The notes: generated by a model from the letters alone, not told the origin. Shown: positions 1 through 8,615, numbered from the stretch's first letter. The stretch is DNA of 37,332 nt from an uncultured bacterium (GCA_905214825.1 CAJMNV010000002.1:1-37332); one strand, 5' to 3'. Made by a program: numbers and translations.

Positions 1-159
1 CAACTTTATTTGTCCGGTATCTTGAGCGTGGATGAAGCGGTTACAAGGCTTCGGAAGAAGAAGCAGAAGATATTTGCTGTGATGCAAAAAAACAAGTCCA
101 GGCAACAGCGGATTGTGAATGCGATTGTGCGTGTGAACTGTAAGAATTGGGGGCATTAA
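1..159 (+). CDS. C-terminal fragment of an unidentified protein
   Basis: An open frame enters from the left edge and ends at a TAA at 157-159, one base before the ATPase start codon. The visible 52 residues are rich in Lys and Arg in the middle (RLRKKKQK) and end in NCKNWGH. I do not recognise the family. The tight spacing to the following P-type ATPase implies co-transcription and probable translational coupling. By analogy with other Clostridia it could be a small accessory protein of the metal transporter, but nothing visible proves this. Confidence 0.55.
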   Translation, partial: QLYLSGILSVDEAVTRLRKKKQKIFAVMQKNKSRQQRIVNAIVRVNCKNWGH

Positions 160-160
160 A

Positions 161-2257
161 ATGAGATATGCCATTCGATATGACCAATCCGGTAGATTAC
201 GTTTGCGTATGGGCCAATACGCCTTTTCAAAAGAAGAAGGCTGGGGGATTGCATATCTGTTACGCCAACAAACAGGGGTAACGCAAGTTAGCACTTGTGC
301 ACAAAATGGTAGTATACTGATACTGTACACAGAAGAAGCCAGTCGAACAGATTTGTTGAATTTTGTTGGAAAAATGCGAAGAAAAGATATTCCCCAAGTG
401 GAACCAAGAGGGGAAGAAAATGTACAAGCCATTGATTTAACATTTCAACAAAAAATTGGTGGTATGATTATAAAAAGAATTGCAGCAAAATGGTTGATAC
501 CATTCCCATTGCGTGCGTTGTGTACGATGTTTTGTGCAATACCATATATTGGACGTGGTTTATACAGCTTATCCAAAGGGAAAGTAAATGTCAACGTATT
601 AGATGCCGCAGCTATTGCAGGCTCGTTGTTGAAGGGTTCTTTCCATTCTGCCTCTTCCATTATGTTTTTATTGTCATTGTCTGATGAATTGGAAAAATAT
701 ACCAAAAAACGCACAGAAACTGCATTGACAGCAAGTTTGGCAATTAACATTGATAAAGTTTGGTTGGTGACACCAGAAGGCGATGTTTTGATATCTTTGG
801 CAGATGTAAAATCTGGTGATGTATTGCGTATTCGTACAGGAGCTATGATACCAGTAGATGGCAAAGTGGTTTTTGGTGAAGCAATGGTGAATGAAGCAAC
901 TATGACAGGTGAACCTTTGGGTGTGAGAAAAACAGATGGTTCTATGGTGTACGCAGGTACATTGGTAGAAGAAGGTTCTGTGGCTGTGGAAGTTATGGCT
1001 GTGAATGCAGAAACCAGAATACAACGCATTATGGATATGATTGCGGTATCAGAAGAATTAAAAGCAGGTGTACAAGGCAAAGCAGAACGTTTGGCAGACC
1101 GTATTGTACCATTGCATTTATTGACAGCAGCCGCAGTATATCTCTTTACAAGAAATAGCGTCAAAACATTGGCTGTGTTGACTGTGGATTATTCTTGTGC
1201 AATTAAAATGGCAACGCCGATTGCAGTGATTTCTGCCATGAGAGAAGCAGCAAACCATAATATGATGGTAAAAGGTGGCAGACATTTGGAAGCATTTGCA
1301 GAAGCAGATACCATCATATTTGATAAAACGGGTACGTTGACAGAAGCTTGCCCACAAGTTTCCAAGGTACTTGCGTTTGGTGATTACAGTAGAGCAGAGA
1401 TATTGCGTACAGCAGCTTGTTTGGAAGAACATTTCCCACACAGCGTAGCAAAAGCAATCGTAAGACAAGCAGAAAAAGAAGGTTTGTTCCACGAAGAACG
1501 TCACGCAGAAGTACAATATGTTGTGGCACATGGTATTGCGTCAGCATTAGATGGACAAAAAGTGCTTATTGGCAGTCCGCACTTCATATTTGAAGATGAG
1601 GGTGTTGTGTTGACAGATGCACATAAAGCAAAATTAGAACAAACAGGTGGAAATGACTCCGCAGTATATCTTGCGATTGGACAAGAACTGGTGGGAGCAA
1701 TATTCATACATGACCCTGTTAGAATAGAAGCAGCAAAAGTGATTGCGGCCTTAAAAGAAACAGGTATCACAAACGTCATTATGATGACAGGTGATGGTGA
1801 AAATGCAGCAAAAGCGGCAAGTGAACAGTTGGGAATTACAGAGTATTATGCAAGAGTATTGCCAGAAGATAAAGCGTTAAAAGTGGAAGAAATCAAAGCA
1901 AAAGGACATAAAGTTATCATGGTGGGTGACGGTATCAACGACTCACCAGCATTGTCTGCGGCAAGTGTTTCTGTGGCAATGAAAGATGCCTCCGATTTGG
2001 CAAGAGAAGTGGCAGATATTGCTTTGCTTTCTGCAGATTTATCAGAATTGGTGACATTACGTCGATTGAGTCAGGCGTTGATGCATCGCATTGGTATCAA
2101 TTATAAAGCGATTATTACATGGAATACAGGATTGCTATTGTTGGGACTTATGGGGGTAATGCAACCAACCGTTTCTGCATTTTTCCATAATATCTCTACC
2201 GTTATTATCGGTGGGAGAAGTATGCGACCATTACTAAAAGACGAAAAACAAAATTGA
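161..2257 (+). CDS. Heavy-metal P-type ATPase (P1B-like), divergent metal motif
   Basis: A 698-residue membrane ATPase predicted to move a transition metal across the cytoplasmic membrane. Residues 1-70 look like a heavy-metal-associated fold but lack the CxxC metal pair. The actuator TGEP is at 249-252, the phosphorylation motif DKTGT at 388-392 and the hinge GDGINDSPAL at 589-598. The membrane metal motif, CPC in Cu and Zn pumps, reads D-Y-S-C-A around 343-347. The usual HP dipeptide of the nucleotide domain appears as H427-S428. I see about six hydrophobic segments (near 109-133, 146-178, two in 315-356, two in 645-690) rather than the usual eight. The start follows the preceding stop by one base. 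The metal cannot be named from sequence; it is likely not a classical Cu(I) pump. Confidence 0.88.
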   Translation: MRYAIRYDQSGRLRLRMGQYAFSKEEGWGIAYLLRQQTGVTQVSTCAQNGSILILYTEEASRTDLLNFVGKMRRKDIPQVEPRGEENVQAIDLTFQQKIGGMIIKRIAAKWLIPFPLRALCTMFCAIPYIGRGLYSLSKGKVNVNVLDAAAIAGSLLKGSFHSASSIMFLLSLSDELEKYTKKRTETALTASLAINIDKVWLVTPEGDVLISLADVKSGDVLRIRTGAMIPVDGKVVFGEAMVNEATMTGEPLGVRKTDGSMVYAGTLVEEGSVAVEVMAVNAETRIQRIMDMIAVSEELKAGVQGKAERLADRIVPLHLLTAAAVYLFTRNSVKTLAVLTVDYSCAIKMATPIAVISAMREAANHNMMVKGGRHLEAFAEADTIIFDKTGTLTEACPQVSKVLAFGDYSRAEILRTAACLEEHFPHSVAKAIVRQAEKEGLFHEERHAEVQYVVAHGIASALDGQKVLIGSPHFIFEDEGVVLTDAHKAKLEQTGGNDSAVYLAIGQELVGAIFIHDPVRIEAAKVIAALKETGITNVIMMTGDGENAAKAASEQLGITEYYARVLPEDKALKVEEIKAKGHKVIMVGDGINDSPALSAASVSVAMKDASDLAREVADIALLSADLSELVTLRRLSQALMHRIGINYKAIITWNTGLLLLGLMGVMQPTVSAFFHNISTVIIGGRSMRPLLKDEKQN

Positions 2258-2293
2258 TACAATAAGTTTTATAGTAGGATATAAAAAGAGAAT

Positions 2294-2333
2294 AACAGGG
2301 AGCATATTTTGATTTCAAAATATGCTCCTTGTT
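2294..2333. terminator. Bidirectional terminator between convergent genes
   Basis: A 12-bp perfect stem (2299-2310 with 2317-2328, loop GATTTC) extends to 17 bp with one G-U pair. It lies between the convergent ATPase and metallophosphoesterase genes. T-rich DNA follows on the plus side and A-rich DNA precedes it, so it can serve both strands. Confidence 0.85.
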
Positions 2334-2346
2334 TTATGTTATTCTT

Positions 2347-3036
2347 TTACAAAATTCGTTTTGGACAAAAATCGATGTAATCTGAGGCAACCAAATGATA
2401 TGTAATTGCATCAAAATAACCTTGCAATGCCTGTTTGTGATTTTGTGCACCATGCAAATGTCCATAAACAACGGTGGTTATGGGATAGGACTTGAAAATT
2501 TCTGTAAATGCAGAAGATTCATGTTTGTCATTGACAGGTGGATAATGCAACATGACAATGATTTTTTTTGCTCCTTGATACATTGCCATATCTAATGATA
2601 ATCGTAAACGGATTTGTTCACGATGGTATATTTTTTCATCTTCTTTTGTGAAAGAGATGTCATTGGGACATGTCCAACCTCTTGTACCGCAAATGAAATA
2701 ATCATCATAAGGGATTGTACTATTTTTCAAAAATTTCATGTGAGGGAATTGCCCTTCTAGTTTTGCAGAAGATTTCCACCAATAATCATGGTTGCCAGAA
2801 AGCAATATTTTTTTGCCCGGTAAATTGTCGATAACAGATAGGTCTTTTTTTGCATCAGATAAATGTAGTGCCCAAGAAATATCACCCGGAAGTAATATGG
2901 TATCTTGTGGTGTGATGGTATTGTTCCATTGCGTGATGATATGTGCAGCGTGATTTTTCCAATTTTCTCCAAAAATATCCATAGGTTTTGGCTTGGTAAA
3001 ACTAAAATGTAAATCTGCCAGTGCAAATAATGCCAT
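2347..3036 (-). CDS. Calcineurin-like metallophosphoesterase
   Basis: A 229-residue soluble hydrolase of the calcineurin-like superfamily. All the dinuclear metal-site signatures are visible: D8-x-H10 (ADLH), GD at 51-52, GNHD at 81-84, H164 in MLHYPP, and GHLHG at 192-196. Such proteins cleave phosphomonoesters or phosphodiesters; the substrate here is unknown. The start has a good ribosome binding site (GAAAGGA). It lies 21 bases downstream of relQ on the same strand, so the two are probably co-transcribed. A role in nucleotide or alarmone turnover is possible but only inferred from that pairing. Confidence 0.88.
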   Translation of the reverse strand: MALFALADLHFSFTKPKPMDIFGENWKNHAAHIITQWNNTITPQDTILLPGDISWALHLSDAKKDLSVIDNLPGKKILLSGNHDYWWKSSAKLEGQFPHMKFLKNSTIPYDDYFICGTRGWTCPNDISFTKEDEKIYHREQIRLRLSLDMAMYQGAKKIIVMLHYPPVNDKHESSAFTEIFKSYPITTVVYGHLHGAQNHKQALQGYFDAITYHLVASDYIDFCPKRIL

Positions 3037-3057
3037 AAATGAATTTCCTTTCTATGT

Positions 3058-3849
3058 TTAGACACGATACATTTCTGCCATGATGTTGAGTTTTTCGTTG
3101 AATTCATGTAAGGCGTCTATGTCATCGCCGTTCCAAATGCGTATAAATTCTTTGTTGATTTCGTTCATGTCATCTAATTGTGCAACAAAATAAAGGTTAT
3201 GTATGTTATCTAAGATATTGGATACCAAATGATTGCGGATTTCATTGAGTTGTTGGGCATTTGTGATTTCCTCTCGTATGGTTGCCATTTCTGTGTCCAA
3301 ATGAAAGGCTGCTTCTGCACAATGGGTTAAGCGGTCTTGTAATTCCTGCGGAATATTACCACTATATTTGTATCGCAAGGAATGTTCCGCAGTTGCCCAA
3401 AAATTCATGGCATTTGTACGAATTTGTATTTCTGCGGGAATTTCCTTTTCACCAAGAGCCGTATGTAAAGGATAACGGATAATGATATGATAACTACGAT
3501 AACCGCTGGGCTTTGTATTGGTAATATAGTCTCGTTCTTCTAGGATTATCATATCTTTGCGACTACGCACCAAATCAATCACTTTTGGAATATCTTCTAC
3601 AAATTGACATAAAATGCGTATGCCTGCAATGTCCTCGATTTCTTCTGAGATGCGATGGATGGGAATTTGCTTTCTGCCTGCTTTTTCCAATATACTGGCA
3701 GGACGTTTGAGTCTGCCTGTGACAGAGTCAATGGGGGAATAAATACCAAGCTGTCGACATTCTTTATCCAAGCTTTGAAATTTTAAAAGCAGTTCTTCCA
3801 CAGCCTGTGCGTAGGGGTATAATAATTCTTTCCAGTTGATAATATCCAA
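3058..3849 (-). CDS. relQ: Small alarmone synthetase, RelQ/YjbM type
   Basis: A single-domain (p)ppGpp synthetase that transfers pyrophosphate from ATP to GDP or GTP in the stringent response. Diagnostic blocks, numbered from the TTG start: VTGRLKRPASILEKAGRK at 43-60, DIAGIR at 73-78, RDYITNTKPSGYRSYH near 106-121, EIQIRT at 140-145, and WATAEHSL at 151-158. No HD hydrolase domain is present. I chose TTG at 3849 because an AGGTGA ribosome binding site lies a few bases upstream. The in-frame GTG at 3858 has no such site and would add three residues. At about 263 residues it is roughly 50 longer than the Bacillus protein, with the extra at the C-terminus. It leads a two-gene unit with the metallophosphoesterase. 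Confidence 0.9.
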   Translation of the reverse strand: MDIINWKELLYPYAQAVEELLLKFQSLDKECRQLGIYSPIDSVTGRLKRPASILEKAGRKQIPIHRISEEIEDIAGIRILCQFVEDIPKVIDLVRSRKDMIILEERDYITNTKPSGYRSYHIIIRYPLHTALGEKEIPAEIQIRTNAMNFWATAEHSLRYKYSGNIPQELQDRLTHCAEAAFHLDTEMATIREEITNAQQLNEIRNHLVSNILDNIHNLYFVAQLDDMNEINKEFIRIWNGDDIDALHEFNEKLNIMAEMYRV

Positions 3850-3885
3850 TACAATCACCTAATTTCTGTTTTGCTTTTTTATATT

Positions 3886-3914
3886 ATTATATGGTATTTT
3901 GTGACAAAGGGCAA
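3886..3914 (-). promoter_or_regulatory. Putative sigma-A promoter for relQ
   Basis: On the minus strand, TTGCCC (3909-3914) and TATAAT (3886-3891) are separated by 17 bases, about 35 bases upstream of the relQ start. A vegetative promoter read by eye. Confidence 0.6.
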
Positions 3915-4481
3915 TCATTCTGAAAGTACTTGCCATATAATTTTTGTTGTTTTTTCGTCAAATTCTGATTTTGTCAATGAGAAACAAACCATATCACAAA
4001 CGAAGCCGTCAAAGCGTTGTTCTGCTTGCCGTAGGATACCTTCTTGTAAGAAACCACATTTTTTGAGAATATTTTGAGAACGTGTGTTAAAGTGATAAGT
4101 ATAAGCAGTAATCAAAGGAATATCAAAATAAGAAAAAGCATAAGAAATGACGACTTTGGCAGCTTCTGTCATAATGCCTTTCCCCCAATGTGAAAAGCTA
4201 AGAGAATACCCCAACATAAGAGCGTTTGGATTGTCTCGTTTGGGGTCTGGTATCAGCCCGATTGTACCAATAACATTTGGTTGGTTGTTTTGTGTGATAG
4301 CAAAAATCAAAGGTTTTTCCATAAATAGTGTTTCTAAAATTTCTTTTGTTTCTTCTAATGTTTCATGTGGTTTCCAACCTGCATTTTCACCGATTTGTGG
4401 GTCTTTGGAATACGCAAATATATCTTGTGCATCTTGTCGTATGACAGGACGCAAAAAAAGATTTTGTGTTTGTAAATACAT
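3915..4481 (-). CDS. GNAT-family N-acetyltransferase (RimJ/RimL-like)
   Basis: A 188-residue protein with the GCN5-related acetyltransferase fold. It opens with a typical 'TQNLFLRPVIRQDAQDIF' strand-helix. The acetyl-CoA pyrophosphate loop HWGKGI is at 98-103, followed by MTEAAKVVISYAF and then NTRSQNILKKCGFLQEG. This subgroup acetylates protein N-termini or small amines; the acceptor is unknown. The start has a GAGGTG ribosome binding site. It appears to be a single-gene unit between a large hairpin upstream and the relQ promoter, which abuts its stop codon. Confidence 0.9.
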   Translation of the reverse strand: MYLQTQNLFLRPVIRQDAQDIFAYSKDPQIGENAGWKPHETLEETKEILETLFMEKPLIFAITQNNQPNVIGTIGLIPDPKRDNPNALMLGYSLSFSHWGKGIMTEAAKVVISYAFSYFDIPLITAYTYHFNTRSQNILKKCGFLQEGILRQAEQRFDGFVCDMVCFSLTKSEFDEKTTKIIWQVLSE

Positions 4482-4514
4482 TATTGTTGCACCTCATTTC
4501 AAAAATAGTGGAAT

Positions 4515-4611
4515 AAAAAACAGCAATGAAAAAGCATTTTGTATATAAGAAAACTTTGATTTTTCAAAGCATTCTTCTTTGGTGTTTTCTTATCAAAATG
4601 TCATTGCTGTT
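4515..4611 (-). terminator. Long nested hairpin, probable terminator
   Basis: An 11-bp perfect outer inverted repeat (4519-4529 with 4601-4611) encloses a second near-perfect pair (4535-4554 with 4584-4600) and a small inner hairpin (4554-4559 with 4564-4569). Read on the minus strand, it follows the 76-residue gene and ends in a run of six U. This fits a terminator, though it is unusually long and resembles a small nested palindromic element. Confidence 0.6.
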
Positions 4612-4618
4612 AAAAAAA

Positions 4619-4849
4619 TTAGTCTTCGTAATCGTTTACGGCTTCTAATATCATTTGTTTTAATACTTTATGGTCAAAGTCAGAAATTTCCAATTCTAAA
4701 GAAAGATTTTCCAGTTCATCTTCTGTGGGCAGATAGCTTGTTTCAAAAGCGGATGTCAAATCATCTTCAAATGTGATTTCGCCCTCTATGCTCCATACAT
4801 CATCATCGGAACTGAGTGAAAAAATATTGACTTCTGTTATTTGCAACAT
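4619..4849 (-). CDS. Small acidic protein of unknown function
   Basis: A 76-residue protein starting at an ATG preceded by a perfect AGGAGG. It is strongly acidic, with clusters such as SSDDDVWSIEGEITFEDD and PTEDELENLSLELEISD, and has no membrane segment or cysteine. The frame stays open upstream to 5050, but only the ATG at 4849 has a ribosome binding site. That site lies directly beside the stop codon of the flavin reductase gene, so the two are one transcript and probably coupled. I do not recognise the family. The composition suggests a small regulatory or partner protein, which is inference. Confidence 0.75.
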   Translation of the reverse strand: MLQITEVNIFSLSSDDDVWSIEGEITFEDDLTSAFETSYLPTEDELENLSLELEISDFDHKVLKQMILEAVNDYED

Positions 4850-4865
4850 AAATAAAATCCTCCTA

Positions 4866-5492
4866 TTATGACTTTTTTTTGTAAGATTTTGGTTTCTTTT
4901 TTTGTTTTTTGTGGGGTTGTGTTTGTTTGATTTCTTTTTTGCGAACAGAATATCCAAAAGAGCCGATTTGTTTTCCCAATGTGAAATATCCGCCATGAGA
5001 ATAACAAATGGGTTGGCTTTTGTTGAAATGGAATTTTCCTGTTTCATCAAAATATGTGTCGCTCACACTTACAGAAACCACTTCTGCCAAAAACATATGA
5101 TGACTACCCAAAGGAATGATTTGTTTGACTTTACATTCCAAGCTGACAGGGCTTTCGGCAATCATGGGTGCGGCGACTTGTTCGCCTTTTTGTGGCGTTA
5201 ATCCCATTTCTTGAAATTTGTTGATATCTTTTCCGCTTTTGACACCACAATAATCACAAGCAAATGTCAAATCTTTTGTGACCAAATTGATGACAAATTC
5301 ACCACTGTTTTTGATGATAGTATAAGAATGGCGTTCTGGTCTGACAGAGATGTAAGTCATGGGTGGATTGGTGTTGACAGTTCCCGTCCATGCAATGGTG
5401 ATGATGTTGTTTTGTTCTATCGTCCCACAAGAAACCATGACCGCAGGCACAGGGTATAATACTGTTCCTGGTTTCCAGATTTGTTTTTTCAT
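4866..5492 (-). CDS. Flavin reductase family protein
   Basis: A 208-residue FMN-binding split-barrel protein of the flavin-reductase-like family, expected to bind FMN and use NAD(P)H or act as a flavoprotein partner. Visible family features are an early VPAVMVSCGT strand, the loop TIAWTGTVNTNPPM, SVRPERHSY, SGEFVINL, and a late HGGYFTLGKQIGSFGYSVRKK. The last 25 residues form a very basic tail (HKKQKKKPKSYKKKS) outside the usual domain. A strong AGGGGGGTG ribosome binding site precedes the start. It is the first gene of a two-gene unit with the small acidic protein; the contrast between its basic tail and that acidic partner is notable. Confidence 0.88.
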   Translation of the reverse strand: MKKQIWKPGTVLYPVPAVMVSCGTIEQNNIITIAWTGTVNTNPPMTYISVRPERHSYTIIKNSGEFVINLVTKDLTFACDYCGVKSGKDINKFQEMGLTPQKGEQVAAPMIAESPVSLECKVKQIIPLGSHHMFLAEVVSVSVSDTYFDETGKFHFNKSQPICYSHGGYFTLGKQIGSFGYSVRKKEIKQTQPHKKQKKKPKSYKKKS

Positions 5493-5528
5493 AAGACACC
5501 CCCCTTTATAACGTAATTTAACGCTATT

Positions 5529-5557
5529 ATGATATACAAAAGGTGTATATTTGTAAA
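5529..5557 (-). promoter_or_regulatory. Putative promoter for the flavin reductase gene
   Basis: On the minus strand, TTTACA (5552-5557) is followed 17 bases later by TATCAT (5529-5534). It is divergent from the rsmF promoter in the same intergenic region. Confidence 0.5.
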
Positions 5558-5600
5558 GATAAAAAATGTAAAAATATATGGTGTTTTTTTGTTCAATTTA

Positions 5601-5629
5601 TTGCAAGGATTGTCATTTTTGGGTATTAT
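5601..5629 (+). promoter_or_regulatory. Putative promoter for the rsmF-like gene
   Basis: TTGCAA (5601-5606), a 17-base spacer, then TATTAT (5624-5629), about 48 bases before the start codon at 5677. Typical vegetative spacing. Confidence 0.5.
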
Positions 5630-5676
5630 GATACAAAAATATTGCAAGAAAAACAATAAGATAAGGGAGAATACAG

Positions 5677-7017
5677 ATGGATTTACCAATACAATATATA
5701 GAAAAAATGAAAATGTTGTTGCAAGAAGAATATGACGTATATATACAATCATTTGCACAAGAAAGATTGTATGGTCTACGTATGAACACATTGAAAATAC
5801 AATCGCAGGATTTGATAGAGAAAAATATATTCTCTTTGGAACGTGTGCCTTGGTGTGAAAATGGATATTATTACAAAGAAAAAGAACGCCCTGCAAAACA
5901 CCCATATTACCATGCGGGATTGTATTATTTGCAAGAACCCAGTGCGATGACACCAGCGGTTGTATTGCCTGTGGAAAAAGGGGATAAAGTATTGGATATT
6001 TGTGCAGCACCAGGAGGCAAAACCACACAGCTTGCGGCAAAACTAGAGAACACAGGGATATTGTTTGCAAATGACATCAGTGCAGGTCGTGCAAAAGCAT
6101 TGCTGAAAAATGTAGAATTGAGTGGTATTCAGAATTGTTTTGTGATGAGCGAACCGCCTGCAAAATTGGCAGGACGTTTTGCAGGATATTTTGACAAGAT
6201 ATTGATTGATGCACCTTGTTCTGGGGAAGGAATGTTTCGCAAAGAGCCGGATATGGTCAAAAGTTGGAATGAAACATTGATTGATTTTTGCAAAGAACAG
6301 CAAGCGGATTTATTAGAACATTGTGCAGGTATGCTCAAAACGGGTGGTATGTTGGTGTATTCGACTTGTACATTTGCAAAAGCAGAAAATGAAGATACCA
6401 TTGGTGCATTTTTGAAAAAGCATACAGAATTTTTGTTATTACCCATACCGAAAGAAAATGGTTTTGTTTCAGGACTGCCACCGTATGAAAATTGTGCAAG
6501 GTTATATCCCCATCATTTAAAAGGCGAAGGGCATTTTGTGGCATTGCTCCAAAAAACAGGTGAAACGCAGACAAAAACCATACCAGAAGAAAATGGTATT
6601 TCAGAAAAACAATATGCAGATTTTTTGACATTTGCAAAAACGTATTTGACAAAGCCTTTGCAGGGTGTGTATCAAATATATGGTGATATGCTTTGTTTAT
6701 TGCCAGAACAATCTCCTGACACAAAGGGTTTGCGTATGTTGCGTAGTGGTTGGCAGTTGGGGACATTGAAAAAAGGTCGTTTTGAACCTTCACAGGCATT
6801 TGCAATGGGGTTAAACAAAGCAGATGTCAAACAGACATTGGATTTGGATTTAAAAGATGAAAGAGTGATACGATATTTGAAGGGGGAAACGTTGGAAACA
6901 CCAGAAGCAAAAGACGGCTGGACATTGGTTTGTGTAGACAGTTACCCATTGGGCTGGGGAAAAGTGCAAAAAGGCAGATTGAAAAATAAATATGCAGTTG
7001 GTTGGAAATGGCAATAA
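5677..7017 (+). CDS. rsmF: RsmB/NOP-family rRNA m5C methyltransferase, RsmF type
   Basis: A 446-residue SAM-dependent methyltransferase that makes 5-methylcytosine in 16S rRNA. SAM motif I is DICAAPGGKT at 107-116. Motif IV, DAPCSGEGMFRKEPD, spans 178-192 with the release cysteine C181. Motif VI, STC, has the nucleophile C231. After residue about 300 comes a PUA-like C-terminal half (GLRMLRSGWQLGTLKKGRF; near the end SYPLGWGKVQKGRLKNKY), typical of RsmF/YebU and Firmicutes homologues. An AAGGGAG ribosome binding site precedes the ATG. It is divergent from the flavin reductase gene. The exact target cytosine cannot be assigned from sequence. Confidence 0.9.
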   Translation: MDLPIQYIEKMKMLLQEEYDVYIQSFAQERLYGLRMNTLKIQSQDLIEKNIFSLERVPWCENGYYYKEKERPAKHPYYHAGLYYLQEPSAMTPAVVLPVEKGDKVLDICAAPGGKTTQLAAKLENTGILFANDISAGRAKALLKNVELSGIQNCFVMSEPPAKLAGRFAGYFDKILIDAPCSGEGMFRKEPDMVKSWNETLIDFCKEQQADLLEHCAGMLKTGGMLVYSTCTFAKAENEDTIGAFLKKHTEFLLLPIPKENGFVSGLPPYENCARLYPHHLKGEGHFVALLQKTGETQTKTIPEENGISEKQYADFLTFAKTYLTKPLQGVYQIYGDMLCLLPEQSPDTKGLRMLRSGWQLGTLKKGRFEPSQAFAMGLNKADVKQTLDLDLKDERVIRYLKGETLETPEAKDGWTLVCVDSYPLGWGKVQKGRLKNKYAVGWKWQ

Positions 7018-7053
7018 AATGTCCATGAAATAAGAACAAATGTACGATATATG

Positions 7054-7081
7054 TTGACAAAAATAAAAAACACCGTAAAAT
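7054..7081 (+). promoter_or_regulatory. Putative promoter for thrC
   Basis: A perfect TTGACA (7054-7059) with a 16-base spacer and TAAAAT (7076-7081), about 40 bases before the chosen thrC start. There is no terminator between rsmF and this promoter, so read-through is also possible. Confidence 0.65.
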
Positions 7082-7122
7082 AGAACTATCTGATTTTTCA
7101 AAAAATGGAAAGGGTGGGAGTT

Positions 7123-8589
7123 ATGGCGGTAAGTATGTATATTGGTACCAGAAACAGTGATTTGACAGCAACAGCTTCAGAGGCAATATTGAGAGGAATT
7201 TGCCCAGATGGTGGTTTGTATATACCAAAAGAAATACCAAAAATGGATTGTACACCAGAAGCGTTGTTGGATATGGATTATCAAGAATTGGCATATCAAG
7301 TTTTGAAATTGTATTTGGATTTTACAGAACAAGAATTGCGTGATTGTATTGCTGGTGCATATAGCACAAAATTTGATACAAAAGAGATTGTTCCTTTGGT
7401 CAAAAAGGGTGATGCATGGTATTTGGAATTGTTCCATGGTAAAACATTGGCGTTTAAAGATATGGCGTTGTCGATATTGCCATATTTGATGAAAACAGCC
7501 GCAAAAAGACAAGGTTTGAAACAGAAAATTGTGATATTGACAGCAACTTCTGGCGATACAGGGAAAGCCGCTTTGGAAGGTTTTGCAGACGTAGAGGGTA
7601 TTGATATTATGGTGTTTTTCCCGGAAAATGGTGTCAGTCCTGTGCAAAAATTGCAAATGACAACACAACAAGGGAAAAATGTGTTTGTGGCAGGTATAGA
7701 AGGCAATTTTGATGATGCACAAAGTGCTGTAAAAAGCATATTTACCGATGAAGCATTGGCACAAGAACTGGCACAAAAAGGATATTGTTTCTCGTCTGCA
7801 AATTCCATCAATATTGGTAGATTGGTGCCACAGATTGTATATTATTATTGGGCATACATACAGGCAGTCAAACAAGGCGGTATTTCATGGGGTGATGTAT
7901 TAGACTTCACCGTACCAACGGGTAATTTTGGCGATATATTGGCAGGTTGGTATGCGGCACAAATGGGCTTGCCTGTTGGGCATTTGGTTTGTGCGTCAAA
8001 TGATAACAAAGTGTTGTATGACTTTTTCCGTACAGGTGTTTATGATAAAAACAGAGCATTTCATGTGACGGTTTCTCCGTCTATGGATATTCTGATTTCC
8101 AGCAATTTGGAACGTTTGCTTTGCCATATGGCAGGACAAGCTGTGACAAAACAGGAAATGCAACATTTGCAAGAAATGGGAAAATATAATATAGACATTA
8201 CAGAAAAGCGTATTGTGGGTGAATTTGCAACACAAGAAGAAACATTTGATGCCATTCGTACCGTATATCGCAAAACAGGTTATGTGATGGATACCCATAC
8301 GGCTGTGGCGTATGCATCATACAAAAAATATCAAAAAGAAACAAAATCACAGACACCCATGGTCATTGTGTCTACGGCAAGTCCTTATAAATTTGCAAAA
8401 GACGTTATGACAGCATTAGACAGCAGCTGTGCTGAACAAGACGCTTTTTATTTGATGGAAGTGTTGGAACGTGTCAGTGGGGTAAAAATTCCAAAAGTTA
8501 TAGAAGGGATTTCCAATAAAATGGTGTTGCATAAAACCATTTGCAAAAAAGAAAATATCAAAACATTTGTGAGACAACATTTGCAGTAA
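7123..8589 (+). CDS. thrC: Threonine synthase
   Basis: A PLP enzyme converting O-phospho-L-homoserine to threonine, 488 residues from the chosen start. The family N-terminus reads STRNSDLTAT-like (GTRNSDLTATASEAILRGICPDGG). The PLP lysine is K112 in LAFKDMAL, and the phosphate-binding loop SGDTGKAA is at 143-150. FTVPTGNFGDILAG lies in the second domain. It belongs to the longer threonine-synthase class. An ATG exists at 7105, but the purine-rich GGAAAGGGTGGGAG sits just upstream of 7123 and nothing precedes 7105. No other threonine genes adjoin it. A hairpin follows the stop. Confidence 0.93.
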   Translation: MAVSMYIGTRNSDLTATASEAILRGICPDGGLYIPKEIPKMDCTPEALLDMDYQELAYQVLKLYLDFTEQELRDCIAGAYSTKFDTKEIVPLVKKGDAWYLELFHGKTLAFKDMALSILPYLMKTAAKRQGLKQKIVILTATSGDTGKAALEGFADVEGIDIMVFFPENGVSPVQKLQMTTQQGKNVFVAGIEGNFDDAQSAVKSIFTDEALAQELAQKGYCFSSANSINIGRLVPQIVYYYWAYIQAVKQGGISWGDVLDFTVPTGNFGDILAGWYAAQMGLPVGHLVCASNDNKVLYDFFRTGVYDKNRAFHVTVSPSMDILISSNLERLLCHMAGQAVTKQEMQHLQEMGKYNIDITEKRIVGEFATQEETFDAIRTVYRKTGYVMDTHTAVAYASYKKYQKETKSQTPMVIVSTASPYKFAKDVMTALDSSCAEQDAFYLMEVLERVSGVKIPKVIEGISNKMVLHKTICKKENIKTFVRQHLQ

Positions 8590-8615
8590 AAATAAAAATC
8601 ATTTCAAAAAAAATA

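Noticed and set aside
5489..6070. A 193-codon minus-strand frame across the flavin reductase-rsmF gap.
   Set aside because: It overlaps the rsmF coding sequence and both divergent promoters, and its hydrophobic composition comes from AT-rich DNA read backwards.
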